Positions 50,401 to 63,189 of a DNA stretch of 64,000 nt are shown piece after piece. Position 1 is the stretch's first letter. Each line of letters begins with the position of its first letter. The position numbers and the translations under genes were made by a program. Below the pieces are notes generated by a model, which ran no database searches, was not told the DNA's origin, and saw only the letters and a program-made list of their open reading frames with translations. The DNA comes from Daphnia carinata. Lineage: Eukaryota; Arthropoda; Branchiopoda; Diplostraca; Daphniidae. Location of the stretch: positions 11,068,638-11,132,637 of the forward strand of contig NC_081331.1 in assembly GCF_022539665.2 (NCBI RefSeq). Direction: 5' to 3'.

Positions 50401-53400
50401 GCTGTCTGCTTTTGAAGCAGACGAATTCCGCCTGGCCTCGTTGTTCAGTCATTTTCAATGGCCGTCTTCTTTCTTTTTTATTTTCTGTGCATACGTGCGT
50501 GTGCCTTGCAGCCATAAAAGACCACCTGCCATCACTAATCTTTTTTTTTCCTTGCGTTATCAGCGGTGAGTCGGGAGCGGGAAAAACCGAGAGCACCAAA
50601 TTGATCTTACAATACCTGGCGGCCATTAGTGGCAAACATTCTTGGATCGAACAGCAAATCCTCGAAGCCAATCCTATCCTTGAAGGTATTAAATCCGATT
50701 TTTGCCTGTTTGTAGATGGCACCCAAAACTAAAAATTCTGGTCGTATGTTTGCTTTTTTAAGCGTTTGGAAATGCCAAAACGGTGCGAAATGACAACTCT
50801 TCTCGATTCGGCAAGTACATCGACATCAGTTTCAACAAGAAAGGCACCATCGAAGGCGCCAATATCGAGCAATACTTGCTGGAGAAATCGCGCATTGTGG
50901 CGCAGAATCCGGGCGAGAGAAACTACCACATCTTCTACTGCATGCTGGCCGGCATGAGCAAAGATGATAAACAGAAATTCGATCTACAAGACGCCAGTCA
51001 ATACAAATACCTCACCGGGGTGAATGTTGCTATATCATCTTCAATCGTACAGGAGCTATAAATTTGTGTATGCTTTACAGGGCAACAGCACTACTTGCCA
51101 GGGTAGAAATGATGCCAATGAATTTGCTGAAATTCGTTCGGCCATGAAAGTTCTGCTCTTCACCGAGTCAGAAATTTCCGACATTCTTCGAGTGCTAGCC
51201 GCTCTTTTGCACCTGGGAAATGTTTCCTTTAAAGGAGTTGTCATCAGTAAGAATCCAGCCCTTTTTAAAAAAATAATTTTGAAGCTATTCATTTATTCAA
51301 CAAAAATGTTCTTTGTTCTACAGGCAACATGGATGCTAGTGAAATTCCAGATCCCTCCAACGCGATTCGTGTCTCGAAATTGTTGGGAGTCGATCCTCGA
51401 GAGATGGTAGACGCTCTTACCACTAAAACCATTTTTGCCCAAGGAGATTCAGTGGTGAGTCGTATAGTTTCCCACTCTAACTCGAATCCGGTTTCATGGA
51501 ATTCTTTGATTCAAATATAGGTATCAAGACTATCTAAAGTGCAAGCCCTAGATGTTCGAGATGCGTTCGCGAAAGGTATTTACGGCCGATTGTTCATCTG
51601 GATTGTCAACAAGCTGAACTGTGCTATCCGAAAATCTGATGAAATGGACACAAGCTCTATTGGAGTATTGGATATTTTTGGTTTTGAAAATTTCAGCATC
51701 AACAGGTATTTTTTTTTTTTTATTGGAGGTCTATCTAGTGAATGTCAACTAACAAATTATTTCTACTGATACCTAAATAAGTTTCGAACAGTTTTGCATC
51801 AACTACGCCAACGAGAACCTGCAACAGTTTTTCGTCCGTCACATTTTCAAACTGGAACAAGAGGAATACAATGCGGAAAACATTAGCTGGCAGCATATCG
51901 AATTCGTCGACAACCAAGACTCGCTCGATTTAATCGCCATCAAACAAATGAATATTATGGCTCTCATCGACGAAGAATCGAAATTTCCAAAGGTAATATA
52001 GTTATTCTTTTAAAATCATTTCTTCTAGTCAACCAATGATTGTCTTTGTAGGGCACGGATCAGACCATGTTGGCCAAGTTGAACAAGACGCACGGAAGCA
52101 ACAAAAACTATGTCAAACCTCGCTCTGATTTGCAAGCATCTTTTGGTTTTAATCATTTTGCTGGTGTTGTATTTTACGACGCCAGAGGTACGTGAGCCAC
52201 TTCCATTTCCAGTTACTCTTGTTTACGTTATTTGTTGGGTCTTTCGTTTTAGGATTTCTGGATAAGAATCGAGATTCTTTTAGCGCCGATCTGATGCAGT
52301 TGGTGCACGTGACAACCAACAAATTCTTGAGGACTTTGTTTGCTGAAGACATTTCCATGGGATCGGAGACGCGAAAGAAGGCCCCCACCTTGTCGGCCCA
52401 GTTTAAGAAATCGCTCGACTCTCTGATGCGAACACTCAGTGCCTGTCAGCCGTTTTTTGTGCGCTGCATTAAGCCGAACGAACTCAAACAATCGATGGTA
52501 TATAAAAAAAACAAAACAAAAATAATAACGTTGTGACGGACATAATTCAATTGTTCTTTCGAATTAGGTTTTCGATCGTGAACTGTGCTGCCGCCAATTG
52601 CGCTACTCGGGTATGATGGAAACCATCCGCATCCGGCGGGCAGGCTATCCTATCCGTCATACTTTCCGGGAATTTGTCGAACGTTACCGATTCCTCATTT
52701 CCGGATGCCCTCCGCCTCACAAGGTACATTGTTTGAATTGAATTAAACTTGCAGCGGTTCGTGACTGATAACGATTTACTTACTTAGGTGGACTGCAGGC
52801 AAGCGACGGCCAGGATCTGTTCTGCTACTTTAGGAAAGACGGATTATCAACTGGGCCAGACCAAGGTCTTTTTGAAAGACGCTCAGGATCTGTTCCTGGA
52901 ACAAGAACGTGATCGAGTGCTAACCAAAAAATTGATTATCATCCAGCGTTGCATCCGCGGATGGATTCATCGACGTCGCTATCTCCGTCTCAGGGCCGCC
53001 GCTATCGTCATCCAGCGCCAGTGGAGACGGCAAGCTCAACGCAAACGCTACCTGGAAATGCGCAGCGGTTTCCTCCGGCTCCAGGCTCTCATCCGTTCTC
53101 GAATCCTGTCTCATCGTTTCCAGCATTTGCGTGGTCACATTGTCGGTCTACAGGCCCGTTGTCGTGGTTATTTGATCCGCAGCCAATTCCGCATGAAAAC
53201 TCAGGCAGTGGTTATCATACAGAAACACGTCCGCCGGATGATTGCTCAATGTCGCTACAAGAAAATGAAAATCGAACAGCGACATCGACTGGAAGCTCTG
53301 CGCATGCGCGAGCAGGAAGAACGAGATCTCAAAAAGGCCGGAAACAAACGCTACAGAGAAATCGCTGACCAACATTACAGGGTATGAAAAATTCTTCTAC

Positions 53401-56400
53401 ATCATGTGAAAGACCCGGTTTTCTTTATTAATGACAATCGATAAAACTAACAGGAAAGGCTTATGGAAATGGAACGAAGACAACGGGAAACCGAGAGAGC
53501 CAATCGGCAGCAACTGGAATCGAATCGCGAGAAAATGAAAGAAGCGGCGATCAAAGATCAAGAACCATCCAACATCGACAATTACATCGACGATCAGTTC
53601 AAAGATCTATTCAAATTGTCACCGGATTCAGGCAACGAGAGGGAGAGAGATAGAGACGGAGAACAACAATCAATTTTCGGGGTACTATCTTGATCTAATG
53701 CATTTTACAAGTTTTAATAAGCGAAACTTAAAATTTGAAATTCAATAGAATATCCCAATGGGTAAGAGTGATGCCAACGAGCCAATGCTGGCCGTTCCCA
53801 GCGCTGGACTGGGCTCTAATGAAGACGTATCGGAATATCGTTTCCAGAAATTCGCCGCCACCTACTTCCAGAGTAACGCCACTCATCAGTATTCCAGGAA
53901 ACCGCTAAAGTCCTCCTTGCTCTTGCTCCAAACACAAGGCGACCAACTCGTAAATAAAAAAAAAAAAAAAAAAAACAATAGATTAAAAGATAATTTCACA
54001 CTGTACGTAATTTGTATTGGACTGTAGGCGGCGTTGGCTTTGTGGGTAACCATTCTACGCTTCATGGGCGACATGCCCGAGCCGAAATATCACTCGACGG
54101 AGCGAGACAATACATCCGTCATGACTCGTGTTTCGGCTACGCTCGGCCGCAATTTTATCCGCACCAAGGATTTCCAAGATGCGCAAATTATGAACGCAGA
54201 ATCGGTTAGATAAGTTTTGAATAATAACAATAGAGCGAGGAAATTAACAATCTTATGCCATATTTTGCGCTTTGTCATGGCAGGAAGCATATCCTAAGGG
54301 GACGTCCAAACAGCGCTCGATTCGCCATAAATTGGTTTCTTTGACGCTGAAAAGGAAAAATAAACTGGGCGATGATGTCCGGCGTAAGTTGCAAGAAGAT
54401 GATTACACAACGGAATCGTACACGTCGTGGCTGGATTCACGACCTACATCCAACTTGGAGAAACTTCATTTTATTATCGGGCACGGTATCCTCCGCGCTG
54501 AATTGAGGTACATCCTATTTGTCCTTAAAGATAGTGACGTTCTGTTTTTATTAATTTTTCCAATGTTTTCTTGCTTTGTGAAGGGATGAAATCTATTGTC
54601 AGATTTGTAAGCAGCTGACCAACAATCCTTCCAAGTCGAGTCACGCACGCGGATGGATTCTCTTGTCGCTTTGCGTTGGCTGTTTTGCTCCGTCCGACAA
54701 GTTTATCAAATACTTGCGCGCTTTCATTCGGGAAGGGCCACCAGGGTACGCACCTTATTGCGAAGAACGTCTCGCCCGCACATTTAATAACGGCACTCGC
54801 AATCAACCGCCCAGCTGGCTAGAGCTGCAGGTAAATAAACTTTTTCTCCAACTTCCTCATGAAAAAAAAGAAGAAAAAAAAAAACAAATGACGATCAATT
54901 TTGCACGTAGGCAACTAAATCGAAGAAAACGTTGACGTTGCCCATAACGTTTATGGATGGAAATACGAAGACTTTGCTAGCAGATTCTGCGACAACAGCC
55001 CGTGAACTGTGCGACCAATTGGCTGAAAAAATCGGCCTCAAGGATCAATTTGGATTTTCTCTTTGTACATCGCCTTGTTCGATAAAGTGTCGTCGCTGGG
55101 CAGCGGAGGCGATCACGTCATGGACGCCATTTCGCAGTGCGAGCAGTACGCTAAGGAGCAAGGAGCCCAGGAGCGCAACGCTCCGTGGAGGCTCTTCTTC
55201 CGCAAGGAGATTTTCGCTCCTTGGCACGACCCGACGGAAGACACGACGGCCACTAATTTAATTTACCAGCAAGTTGTCCGCGGCGTGAAATTCGGCGAAT
55301 ACCGTTGCGATAAAGAAGAAGATTTGGCCATGATTGCTGCCCAGCAGTATTTCATCGAATACGGAAGCGATATCAGCATCGACCGGTTGCTCACCTTGTT
55401 GCCCAACTACATTCCAGACTACTGTCTCTCCACCGGCGACAAGGCCGTCGATCGATGGGCCCAGCTGACTGTCACCGCTTTGAAGAAGGTACCTGAGCAG
55501 CTGTTTCTTTCTCATGAATAGCAATTATTCTAATGACATTTTCTCCTGTATTTCAGAGTTACTACATAAAAGAGCGGGTACCTTCTAGTCGCGTCAAGGA
55601 GGACATTGTCAATTATTCCAAGCTCAAATGGCCGCTACTCTTTTCACGCTTCTACGAAGCTTTCCGCTCTTCAGGTAAACAAATTTCAACTGCTTTCTTT
55701 TATCGTTCATTTTTAAAACTACAGTTTTTGGGGGGTTAACTTTCGGACATTATGTATAGGTCCTAACCTACCGAAGAACGATGTCATTATCGCCGTCAAT
55801 TGGACGGGAGTCTACGTGGTTGACGATCAAGAACAAGTGCTCCTTGAACTCTCTTTCCCCGAGATTACCTCCATTTCGTCGCAAAAGTATGCCGGTTATC
55901 ATCATTTTGTTACGATGCATGCGAAGATATTCAACGATTTTCGTTTTCTTTTATTCAGGACGAGCAAAGCTTTTAGCCAGACTTTCACTCTGAGCACTGT
56001 ACGAGCAGAAGAGTTCACTTTCCAGAGCCCCAACGCAGAAGATATTCGCGATTTGGTTCAATTTTTCTTGGAAGGATTAAAGAAACGTTCCATGTACGCT
56101 GTAGCTTTGCAAGACTACAAAGGTAACTAATGTCGTTGACTCGTTTACTGGCTAACAAAGAAAGCCACACTCATAAACGGCAATTTGATGGTTAACAAAA
56201 ATCTATAAAATCAACAGAGGATGGAGCAACTTACTTGCAGCTGAGCAAAGGCGATCTTGTGGTACTCGATCCGAGCAGCCGCGGTGAGGCCGTTCTGAGT
56301 GGCAGTTGGTGTTCCGGTCGCAGTGAACGAACAGGCGAGCAAGGTGACTTTCCTTCAGAGGTCGTTTGTATCGTTCCGGCCATGAGTAAACCACCCGAAG

Positions 56401-59400
56401 AGATCATGGTGAGTCTCCAGTTTAAAATATTTTTTTTTTTAGTCTTGTTTTCCTTGTTTTCTCGTTACCTCCCAATAATTTCGCATCCGATATGCGAAAA
56501 CGTTATTAATTTTACACGGCGCACCGTGGTATACCGACCGGCTATTTGTTATGGTATGCTCTGATTGCATGTCATTTCAATCTGCGCACAGCGAGGGGCA
56601 AGCGTGTATTGTATTGTTATTTATTTGTATAGAGTTATAAACGAATGCGTGTGGGACCATGGTGTCCTTTCGGCATAACCAGTTCTTTCGGGGGAAAAAA
56701 AAGAAGCAAGGAACGAAGACGTCGTCATCGTTACCTTGTCTGACTCGTATCTTTTTGGGTGTATATGGCGTGCTAGAATGTTCGAACAGCTCTTTGTTTG
56801 TTTTTTTGACATTCCCGTTGGCTTGAGTGTGTTGGTATTTGTGTTATTATTGGCGAACGAAGCGGAACCCTCCTGTGATACGAGCAACTGTATTGCGGTT
56901 GGCCAGTCGACGACCATAAGCAATAGCCGTAAAAACATTTCGGGAGCTTCCATACATGTGTTCGTCTTAATTTCCCAACTTGTGGACGCTCCAAAAACAG
57001 GAAGGAAAACAACTTAAAAAACCAACAAAAAAGGAAGAGTCCCCTCGCTTTTCAATTGTCGCACTTGGCTACATTCGCAGAGGTCAATTCTAATAATAGT
57101 CATCACGGCCATCGATTCGTATTTCGTTTGATCGAACATTGTTTTCAAATAACAGTGAAACACAGCCATTCGTTTCTATCATTGGAAGTGACATCAACTT
57201 GATGTTCAATTTGCGCCTATTTCAGTTACTTAAAATACAGTAAAAGCATGGCTGAAATGTGAGTGAATTTCAACACGCCAAGTGCCATCAAGGAAGTCTG
57301 TTTATGGAAAGCTGCTACTCTCTCGCCACCTTTCACCTCGTATTTCTTTAAATAGTGTGCGTTAAACTTTAAAAGAAAAGATAAAAAAATCGGCTAAGCA
57401 CTAGAAAGTCATACGAAAAACAACAACATTAGCTCGTTATGAAGTAGGCACGATATGTCGGTCGTCCCTCTTCTTCGCAATCTTAATATTCCGCTCTTGC
57501 TCACGGAAGAAAGTAGTTGACGCAAAGACTTTCAACCACCTCCATAAAAATAAGAGAAAACGAACGGTGACATATTTTTTTTCCCCTTTGCCTGCAAAAT
57601 TAGTAGCGTACAATTTGTCGCTTTTTCTCTGGGTAGGCGGAGAGAGATGAAAAACAAATAGGCGGGACTTGAGGGAGCAAAAAATAAATGAAGGGAGGTT
57701 TTTATTTGTAATTGAGTCGTGAGTTAGCATATGGTAATCAAGTTTATCTACACTAGAATAACAATCGACATACTGCTACACTGTACGTACGTACAATTAT
57801 GTATAGCCAAGTTCGGACAACATGGAGCACGACAAACGCCATGTGTTATTTTTTTTTTAAAAGGGACGTCGGGACCGGTTGGTTTTATCAGTTTGTGGGA
57901 CGACATCGTCGAACTCGGTCGCATTTTTTCCGAAGCTCCTTTTGGTTTTAAACGAGAAAATAGAAACAAAAAAAAAGTTCACTCGTATTTATTACATGTG
58001 GGGGCTGCGGGTGTTGTGTTTGTGGCGGCTTGTACAGTTAGTTGAAAACAATGACTGACGCATGAACGCGTGATTAGTGGTGCGTCTTCCTGGTTTTCCA
58101 ACAGAGAACCTTTGGAAAAAAAAAAAAAGTTTGGATCGCAAGAAAAATCTTGAAAAGACAAACACAAAATTAGATAGCCGACAACAACTTGCGAAATAGA
58201 AAAGCTATTACATAATTCAAGACAGCAGCAGTGATGGCTTTAGTGTTGATGCCACCGCCGCCGATCATGGAGGTGGCCACCTACCCCTTCTTCTACAATG
58301 GGGTTTACTATCCAGCTGGGACGCCCGTATGGCCGGTCAGCATTTTTTGTGCCAAAAAAAACAAACTCTGCACCGTGTCCAACCTCTATATATGCATATT
58401 ATTGTTTTAAAATTTAACAAAAAAAAAAACCACAATTGCGAATCACACGGATTTCTTTTCCCGTTACGTCTGGACTTGTGGGTTTCTAATTACAGCAATT
58501 TTCTTTCGTTGTTCTTCTAAAATAGGCACTTTTCACGCTGGAAGGAGCGGAGCAAAGCCGACGGATGGTGACTTCGCAGCAAGGAAGCAACGGAACGGAG
58601 CCGCAGGAGAAACCGCACACCCTCGAGGAATACGCCGTCGATCACTTCCGGTGAGCTATGTACCATTTTGGTTTAATGCAGTATGAAATGATGATGATAA
58701 TGTCTTACCGCTTTGGAATGCCCTTCAATATTTTCTTTGTCCCTTTTCAATTTCAAAAACCACATTTGTTATTATCGTTTGAACGGGGGGTGTTGGAAAC
58801 ATTCAAAAACAAATTTTTTTGGACGATATTTTACAGGCCGCCGCAGAAGAAGACGGTGCCCAAGGGACTGACGGCGGCTCGTCGCGGTAGTCACGACGAG
58901 TTGTGGCGGCATTCACGCGATCCCCTGAAACTGCCTCTCCTTCGCAAATTGACGTCCAAGGAAGAGTTGAGTCACGAAGCCATCTTCGCCTTCCAAGCTT
59001 GTTTGAAGTACATGGGCGACATTCCGTACCGACGCGCCCGCTCGGCCAATGAACTGACCGACCAGATCTTTGAAGGTCCCCTCAAACACGTAAGGAATTT
59101 AACCTATCATCGTTCGCAGAGCGATGACTAGTTTTACTAGTATCGAATTAATATTTTGTTGCATCACAGGAGCAACTGCGGGATGAAGTCTACTGCCAAA
59201 TTATGAAACAGTTGACTGATAATCGTAACCGACTGAGCGAAGAACGCGGATGGGAGTTGATGTGGTTAGCTACGGGCTTGTTTGCCTGCTCGCAAAATCT
59301 ATTGAAAGTAAGTCGCCATTTTCACAGCATTTTGCCTCTGATCGCTGGGTACGGTGCTAAATCAAATTGTTACATATCCTTTCGAGTATCATATCCTCAG

Positions 59401-61173
59401 TCCATCGATATTAACGCAACTTCAAATGTTTTCAAAATGACGGGTTGTTTTTCCACATTACCCATCTGCTGCGGCCGTTGCATTTATTCGAATTTAACCT
59501 TGGTGTACCATCTGTTGCATCTCATCATTACAGTCTTTTTGACGTTGCCTGGAACAGGTGTGAGATGTGTGAACGCCATCGTGCCGATGTGCTTTCAGCA
59601 TTTTTTTTTTTTATCCTTTCGTTTATTATTAGTCTGTATTCATTTTCCTCGATCGTCCAGCGCAGCGTCATAACATGCACATGTTTCGGTAATGTTTCCT
59701 CATCACTTGTCTACTTTTCTTTTTGCCCAAATAGGAATTGACGTTATTCTTGCGGACGCGCCGTCATCCCATCGCCACCGACTCGCTCCAGCGGTTGCAA
59801 AAGACGTTGAGACACGGGCAGCGAAAGTATCCGCCGCACCAGGTGGAAGTGGAGGCCATCCAGCACAAAACGACACAAATCTTCCATAAAGTCTACTTCC
59901 CCGACGACACGGACGAGGTAAAAAGTTGGAAATTATTATAATTTTTTTTATTTGTGTGATTCCGTCCCGCAAGTGTTGGCATTATCACTTCAATGTGTTA
60001 TGTTTTATACATATATTTTTCTTTTATGGTTCTCAAGGCTTTCGAGGTCGATTCTTCCACCAGGGCCAAGGACTTTTGCCAAAGCATCTCGCAACGGCTA
60101 GCGCTCAAGTCGGACGAAGGATTCAGCCTTTTCGTCAAGATCGCCGACAAGGTCATTTCGGTGCCCGAAGAGGATTTCTTCTTCGATTTCGTCCGCCACT
60201 TGACCGACTGGATCAAAAAGGCTAAACCGACCAAAGACGGTAAGGCTTTTTCAATTACGAATGTAATATCTGTTGTATCTCTACATTAAATTTTTTTTTC
60301 TTTTCTGTAAAATTACAAATAGGTATTACGCCACAGTTCACTTACCAAGTGTTCTTCATGAAGAAACTTTGGACGAATACGGTGCCGGGTAAAGATCGCA
60401 ATGCCGATACCATCTTCCATTTCCACCAGGAATTGCCCAAACTTTTGAGAGGTTATCATCGCTGTAATAAAGACGAAGCCATCCGTCTTGCCGCTTTCAT
60501 TTATCGCGTTCGTTTTGGAGAGAGCAAGAACGAGCTGGCCAATGTGCCGCAAATGCTACGGGACCTCGTTCCGGCCGATCTGATCAAACTTTTAGGAAAC
60601 AATGATTGGAAGAAATGCATTACAGCTGCACACGCACAAGATTCCGGTACCTAACTGGAAATTAACTTTTCTTCTCATTTTATTCATGATCAATTGTTAA
60701 TGCTGAATTTCAAATTGTATAACAATCAGGAATGAGTGCCGAGGACGCCAAGATCAACTTTTTGAAGATTATTTACCGCTGGCCCACGTTCGGTTCGGCT
60801 TTCTTCGAAGTCAAACAGACGACCGAGCCCAACTTCCCCGAACAACTTTTGATTGCCATCAACAAGAGTGGTGTGTGCTTAATCCACCCGCAAACCAAGG
60901 TGAATATTATACCTTGGTACCGTAGTCAACCCCCTTTCATATACAACAATTGGAATTTTTGTGTTTCAGGACATTTTGGTGACTCATCCGTTCACGCGCA
61001 TCTCTAACTGGTCCTCGGGCAATACTTACTTCCACATGACGATCGGCAATCTAGTGAGGGGCTCGAAACTACTTTGCGAGACTTCCCTCGGCTACAAGAT
61101 GGACGACTTGCTCACATCCTACATTTCTTTGATGTTGAATACCATGAACAAGCAAAAGTCCATGCGACTGTAA
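47481..61173 (+). CDS. Myo7a: Myosin VIIa heavy chain (crinkled orthologue)
   Basis: Actin motor of bristles, microvilli and sensory protrusions. I trace 32 coding exons, from 47481-47498 (MVIVSR) and 49541-49654 ([10 protein letters not shown]) to 60970-61173, about 2172 residues; the fly protein is nearly the same length. Domain order: motor with P-loop GESGAGKT (156-163), switch region NDNSSRFG and [10 protein letters not shown]; five IQ motifs at about 735-850; a charged linker; MyTH4-1 and FERM-1 ([25 protein letters not shown]); SH3 (about 1570-1640, VALQDYKEDG); MyTH4-2 and FERM-2 ([44 protein letters not shown]). All joins keep frame except inside exon 54911-55488. There the conserved [10 protein letters not shown] block is read in a frame shifted from the preceding DQFGF, at a TTTT run (55055-55058). 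Two further start exons are possible, at 49138 and 58234. The large introns are 47499-49540 and 56409-58525; most others are 55-110 bp. Confidence 0.95.
47965..47986. repeat. A10G12 homopurine block
   Basis: Ten A followed by twelve G in the first intron of myosin VIIa. G12 could fold as a quadruplex or slip during replication. No regulatory role can be read from sequence alone. Confidence 0.9.
49138..49176 (+). CDS. Myo7a: Alternative first exon 1b of myosin VIIa
   Basis: An ATG followed by 13 codons ([13 protein letters not shown]) ends at a strong GTAAGA donor in phase 0. It joins exon 49541 in frame, to read ..[11 protein letters not shown]. It would replace the six-residue MVIVSR start encoded 1.6 kb upstream. 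The MVIVSR form matches the fly and mammalian N-terminus, so it is probably the main one; 1b implies a second promoter in the first intron. A short uORF (ATG at about 49099) lies just upstream. Transcript evidence is absent here. Confidence 0.4.
55055..55065 (+). other. Myo7a: Apparent frameshift in the first FERM domain of myosin VIIa
   Basis: Upstream of this point the conserved protein is read in one frame (..LKDQFGF). From TTC at 55057 onward it is read in another ([13 protein letters not shown]). The overlap lies in a TTTT run. Relative to the family the genome has either two extra T or one T too few. There is no room for an intron. All other exons of the gene are intact, so a homopolymer sequencing or assembly error is the simplest cause; a real indel allele is the alternative. 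Confidence 0.8.
58234..58335 (+). CDS. Myo7a: Candidate internal first exon for a tail-only myosin VIIa isoform
   Basis: Inside the 2.1-kb intron between the SH3 exon (ending 56408) and the MyTH4-2 exon (starting 58526), an ATG opens 34 codons beginning [10 protein letters not shown] and ending AGTPVWP. A GTCAGC donor follows in phase 0, exactly the phase needed for the exon at 58526. The product would be 566 residues: a proline- and aromatic-rich leader plus MyTH4-2 and FERM-2, without motor, IQ motifs, first MyTH4-FERM or SH3. The sequence is GC-richer than the surrounding intron. It could instead be a cassette exon, since an AG 12 nt before the ATG would also keep frame, but that site lacks a pyrimidine tract. 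No such segment is known to me in fly or mammalian myosin VIIa. Confidence 0.45.
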
Positions 61174-61530
61174 TAACAATTGTTTGCTTTTCTTAATTGT
61201 TTTTTATCCCATTCAAACAAGAACGTACATGTTGGCTGAGAGATGAGCTTCGTTCCTTTGGTCACTTTAGATTGATTTTCCATCGTGAGAGTTAGCTACT
61301 TTGTGAATAGTTTCTGAATTTTGCATTATTTTGCCACTACATAGTTTTCTGTGTTTCTTAATTGACACTGGGAATTATCTGCTTTTGACGGGTTCTAATA
61401 TTGTCAGTGCATGCTTCACTAGCTCTCCTCAAAAGCCAGAAATATCCTGTTTCCTCTTTGCAATTTCATCGCTCCCACAATCGTCCTTTAACAAATCTAT
61501 GTATATGTTATTTGAAAAATGAAGAATTAT

Positions 61531-61536
61531 AATAAA
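61531..61536 (+). terminator. Candidate polyadenylation signal of myosin VIIa
   Basis: AATAAA lies 358 bp after the myosin VIIa stop codon, the first such hexamer on this strand that I noticed. It would give a 3' UTR of about 380 nt. Confidence 0.5.
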
Positions 61537-62053
61537 GCATTTTACACTCGAATAACTTACAGGAACTATATATACCTAATGTAGTTCTACAAGACACAAT
61601 CTTCGACAAGTGCGTGAATGAGCACTGTATATAACAAGGACCGTGTAGTACACGGAACACCATTTGACCAAATTTTTTTTCATAGCTAACTCCTGCACTA
61701 TGGTTTACCATTTATTTCGCTAATTTAATGTAATTTTGTGGAAATTCTGCTTCGACTCTAGTGGCAGTACTTCCAGTAAGTAACAACGAAATTCAGTGGG
61801 CAACGAATTTCTACTAAAGATGGTCGGCAAAACAGTATAGCCATCTATTGGTACAATATTCGGTTGTACTACTGGCTTCGGTATGGATCGTTCGGTTTTT
61901 ACAAAACGGACTGTATAAACAACTATGAAGTCAAATAACTAAAATACCATAAGTTTCGCATGAAAATAAAATAAATTTTTAAGATCCTTATTTAATATTC
62001 AAATGAAATCTCTAGTTTGCTATTTTAGATGTTAGAAAAAAAAAACGAAATAG

Positions 62054-62106
62054 GCCTGACTTTAAGCCCGACTTTTTAAGCCCGAATTTTTAAGCTCGAC
62101 TTTTTT
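62054..62106. repeat. Short tandem repeat, about 14-15 bp unit
   Basis: Three to four imperfect copies of a unit close to AAGCCCGACTTTTT follow each other (GCCTGACTTT, AAGCCCGACTTTTT, AAGCCCGAATTTTT, AAGCTCGACTTTTT). It is intergenic, 400 bp upstream of NDUFA2. Confidence 0.8.
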
Positions 62107-62505
62107 TTAAAAAAAGGTTAAAAATTTTTATTTAGGATTCGATGAAAGCGAAGTTGCTCGGTAACTAATATTAAACGTTTGTTCCAAATGAAATATTGGT
62201 TTTTCTGCCAATTAAGCAGTTTTTGAATCAAATGGAATCAAAGTTGTTTTATCGCAACCACTTTAAATTTGAATAACTCATCTCACTAACGCTAGTAAAT
62301 TACATTTTGAATCAAGATAATGTATTTTTACAGTAATATTAGGGGAAAGCTAGATGGAAAAACTCAGGCTTATTTTTTTCTGGCTTATTACCGTATTTTT
62401 GGGGATTATTGGTCGAATTTTGAAATCCCGCTTCGTGTTGCGCCTTGTAAACGCTAGGGAATATCTAGTAGTTTGTTTTTTTCTGTCGGCAGTAAAACAT
62501 CCAAC

Positions 62506-63022
62506 ATGGCAGCCATAAGAGCAGTTAAGATCCTACCCCATGTTAAAGAAATTCGGATTCATTTATGCCAGAAGTCAGACGCCAGCAAGGGAGTGAGGTA
62601 TGTAAAAACAGTGTCTGAAATTTATATTCATTTTGATCTGTGTTGTGTTGGCATGAGAAACCACTGTGATTTCCACTGCTATAGAAAATAAGAAAATTTT
62701 TTTGCCATTATGTTTGAAGCCCACAGACTGCCTTCATAGATTTTTTTTGGCCTATTTTTTTTTAGAGACTTCATTGAGAAACATTACATTGATTTGAAGA
62801 AAACCAACCCTGCAACACCAATTCTTATTCGAGAATGCAGCGGTGTTCTGCCTAAAGTATATGCTCGGCATGGTAAGATAGTGATTCCTGTTTTTACTAT
62901 TAAAGTTGATATATAGAAAATGTTTGGTTGCAGAGAAAGGTGTGGAAGTAAGCTCATCCATCTCAAATTTGCCTGCTGAGAAAATTCACTCGATTTTGGA
63001 AGGTCTTGTTCAAAAGAAGTAA
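62506..63022 (+). CDS. NDUFA2: NADH dehydrogenase 1 alpha subcomplex subunit 2 (complex I B8 subunit)
   Basis: Accessory subunit of the N module of mitochondrial complex I, with a thioredoxin-like fold, on the matrix side. Exons 62506-62597, 62766-62872 and 62934-63022 join to 95 residues, the usual length. Diagnostic blocks: [22 protein letters not shown] near the N-terminus, then [17 protein letters not shown] with the conserved cysteine, then PKVYARHEKG. The initiator ATG lies in CAACATGG, a good context, and the N-terminus matches the family's MAA start. The gene is convergent with the zinc-finger gene, whose stop lies 167 bp away. Nothing looks abnormal. Confidence 0.95.
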
Positions 63023-63103
63023 AATACTTTTCATCTGTAGAAGTTTTGTGTAAATAGAAAAGTTAGGCTGACAAATTTACACATTTCTTGCAATATTTCA
63101 CAA

Positions 63104-63109
63104 TTTATT
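63104..63109 (-). terminator. Candidate polyadenylation signal of the zinc-finger gene
   Basis: TTTATT on the plus strand reads AATAAA on the minus strand, 81 bp beyond the zinc-finger stop codon. It lies within the 167-bp gap shared with NDUFA2, so the two 3' UTRs probably meet or overlap. Confidence 0.45.
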
Positions 63110-63189
63110 TCTAACCACCTTTCAACAAAATAGTTACATTGAATGAACCAATAAGGTTAATGAAGAGCCTTGACAAATTGAATTTAAAC

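Larger units (their letters stand above)
61174..62505. other. Intergenic region between myosin VIIa and NDUFA2
   Basis: Contains the myosin VIIa 3' UTR, with an AATAAA at 61531, then AT-rich DNA with no recognisable gene. A short tandem repeat lies at 62054-62106. The NDUFA2 promoter should lie in the last few hundred bases; no TATA box is obvious there. Confidence 0.6.

Noticed and set aside
57731-58045. 104-codon frame in the large myosin VIIa intron
   Set aside because: Starts from a non-ATG context, lacks family resemblance and is not needed for the internal exon at 58234.
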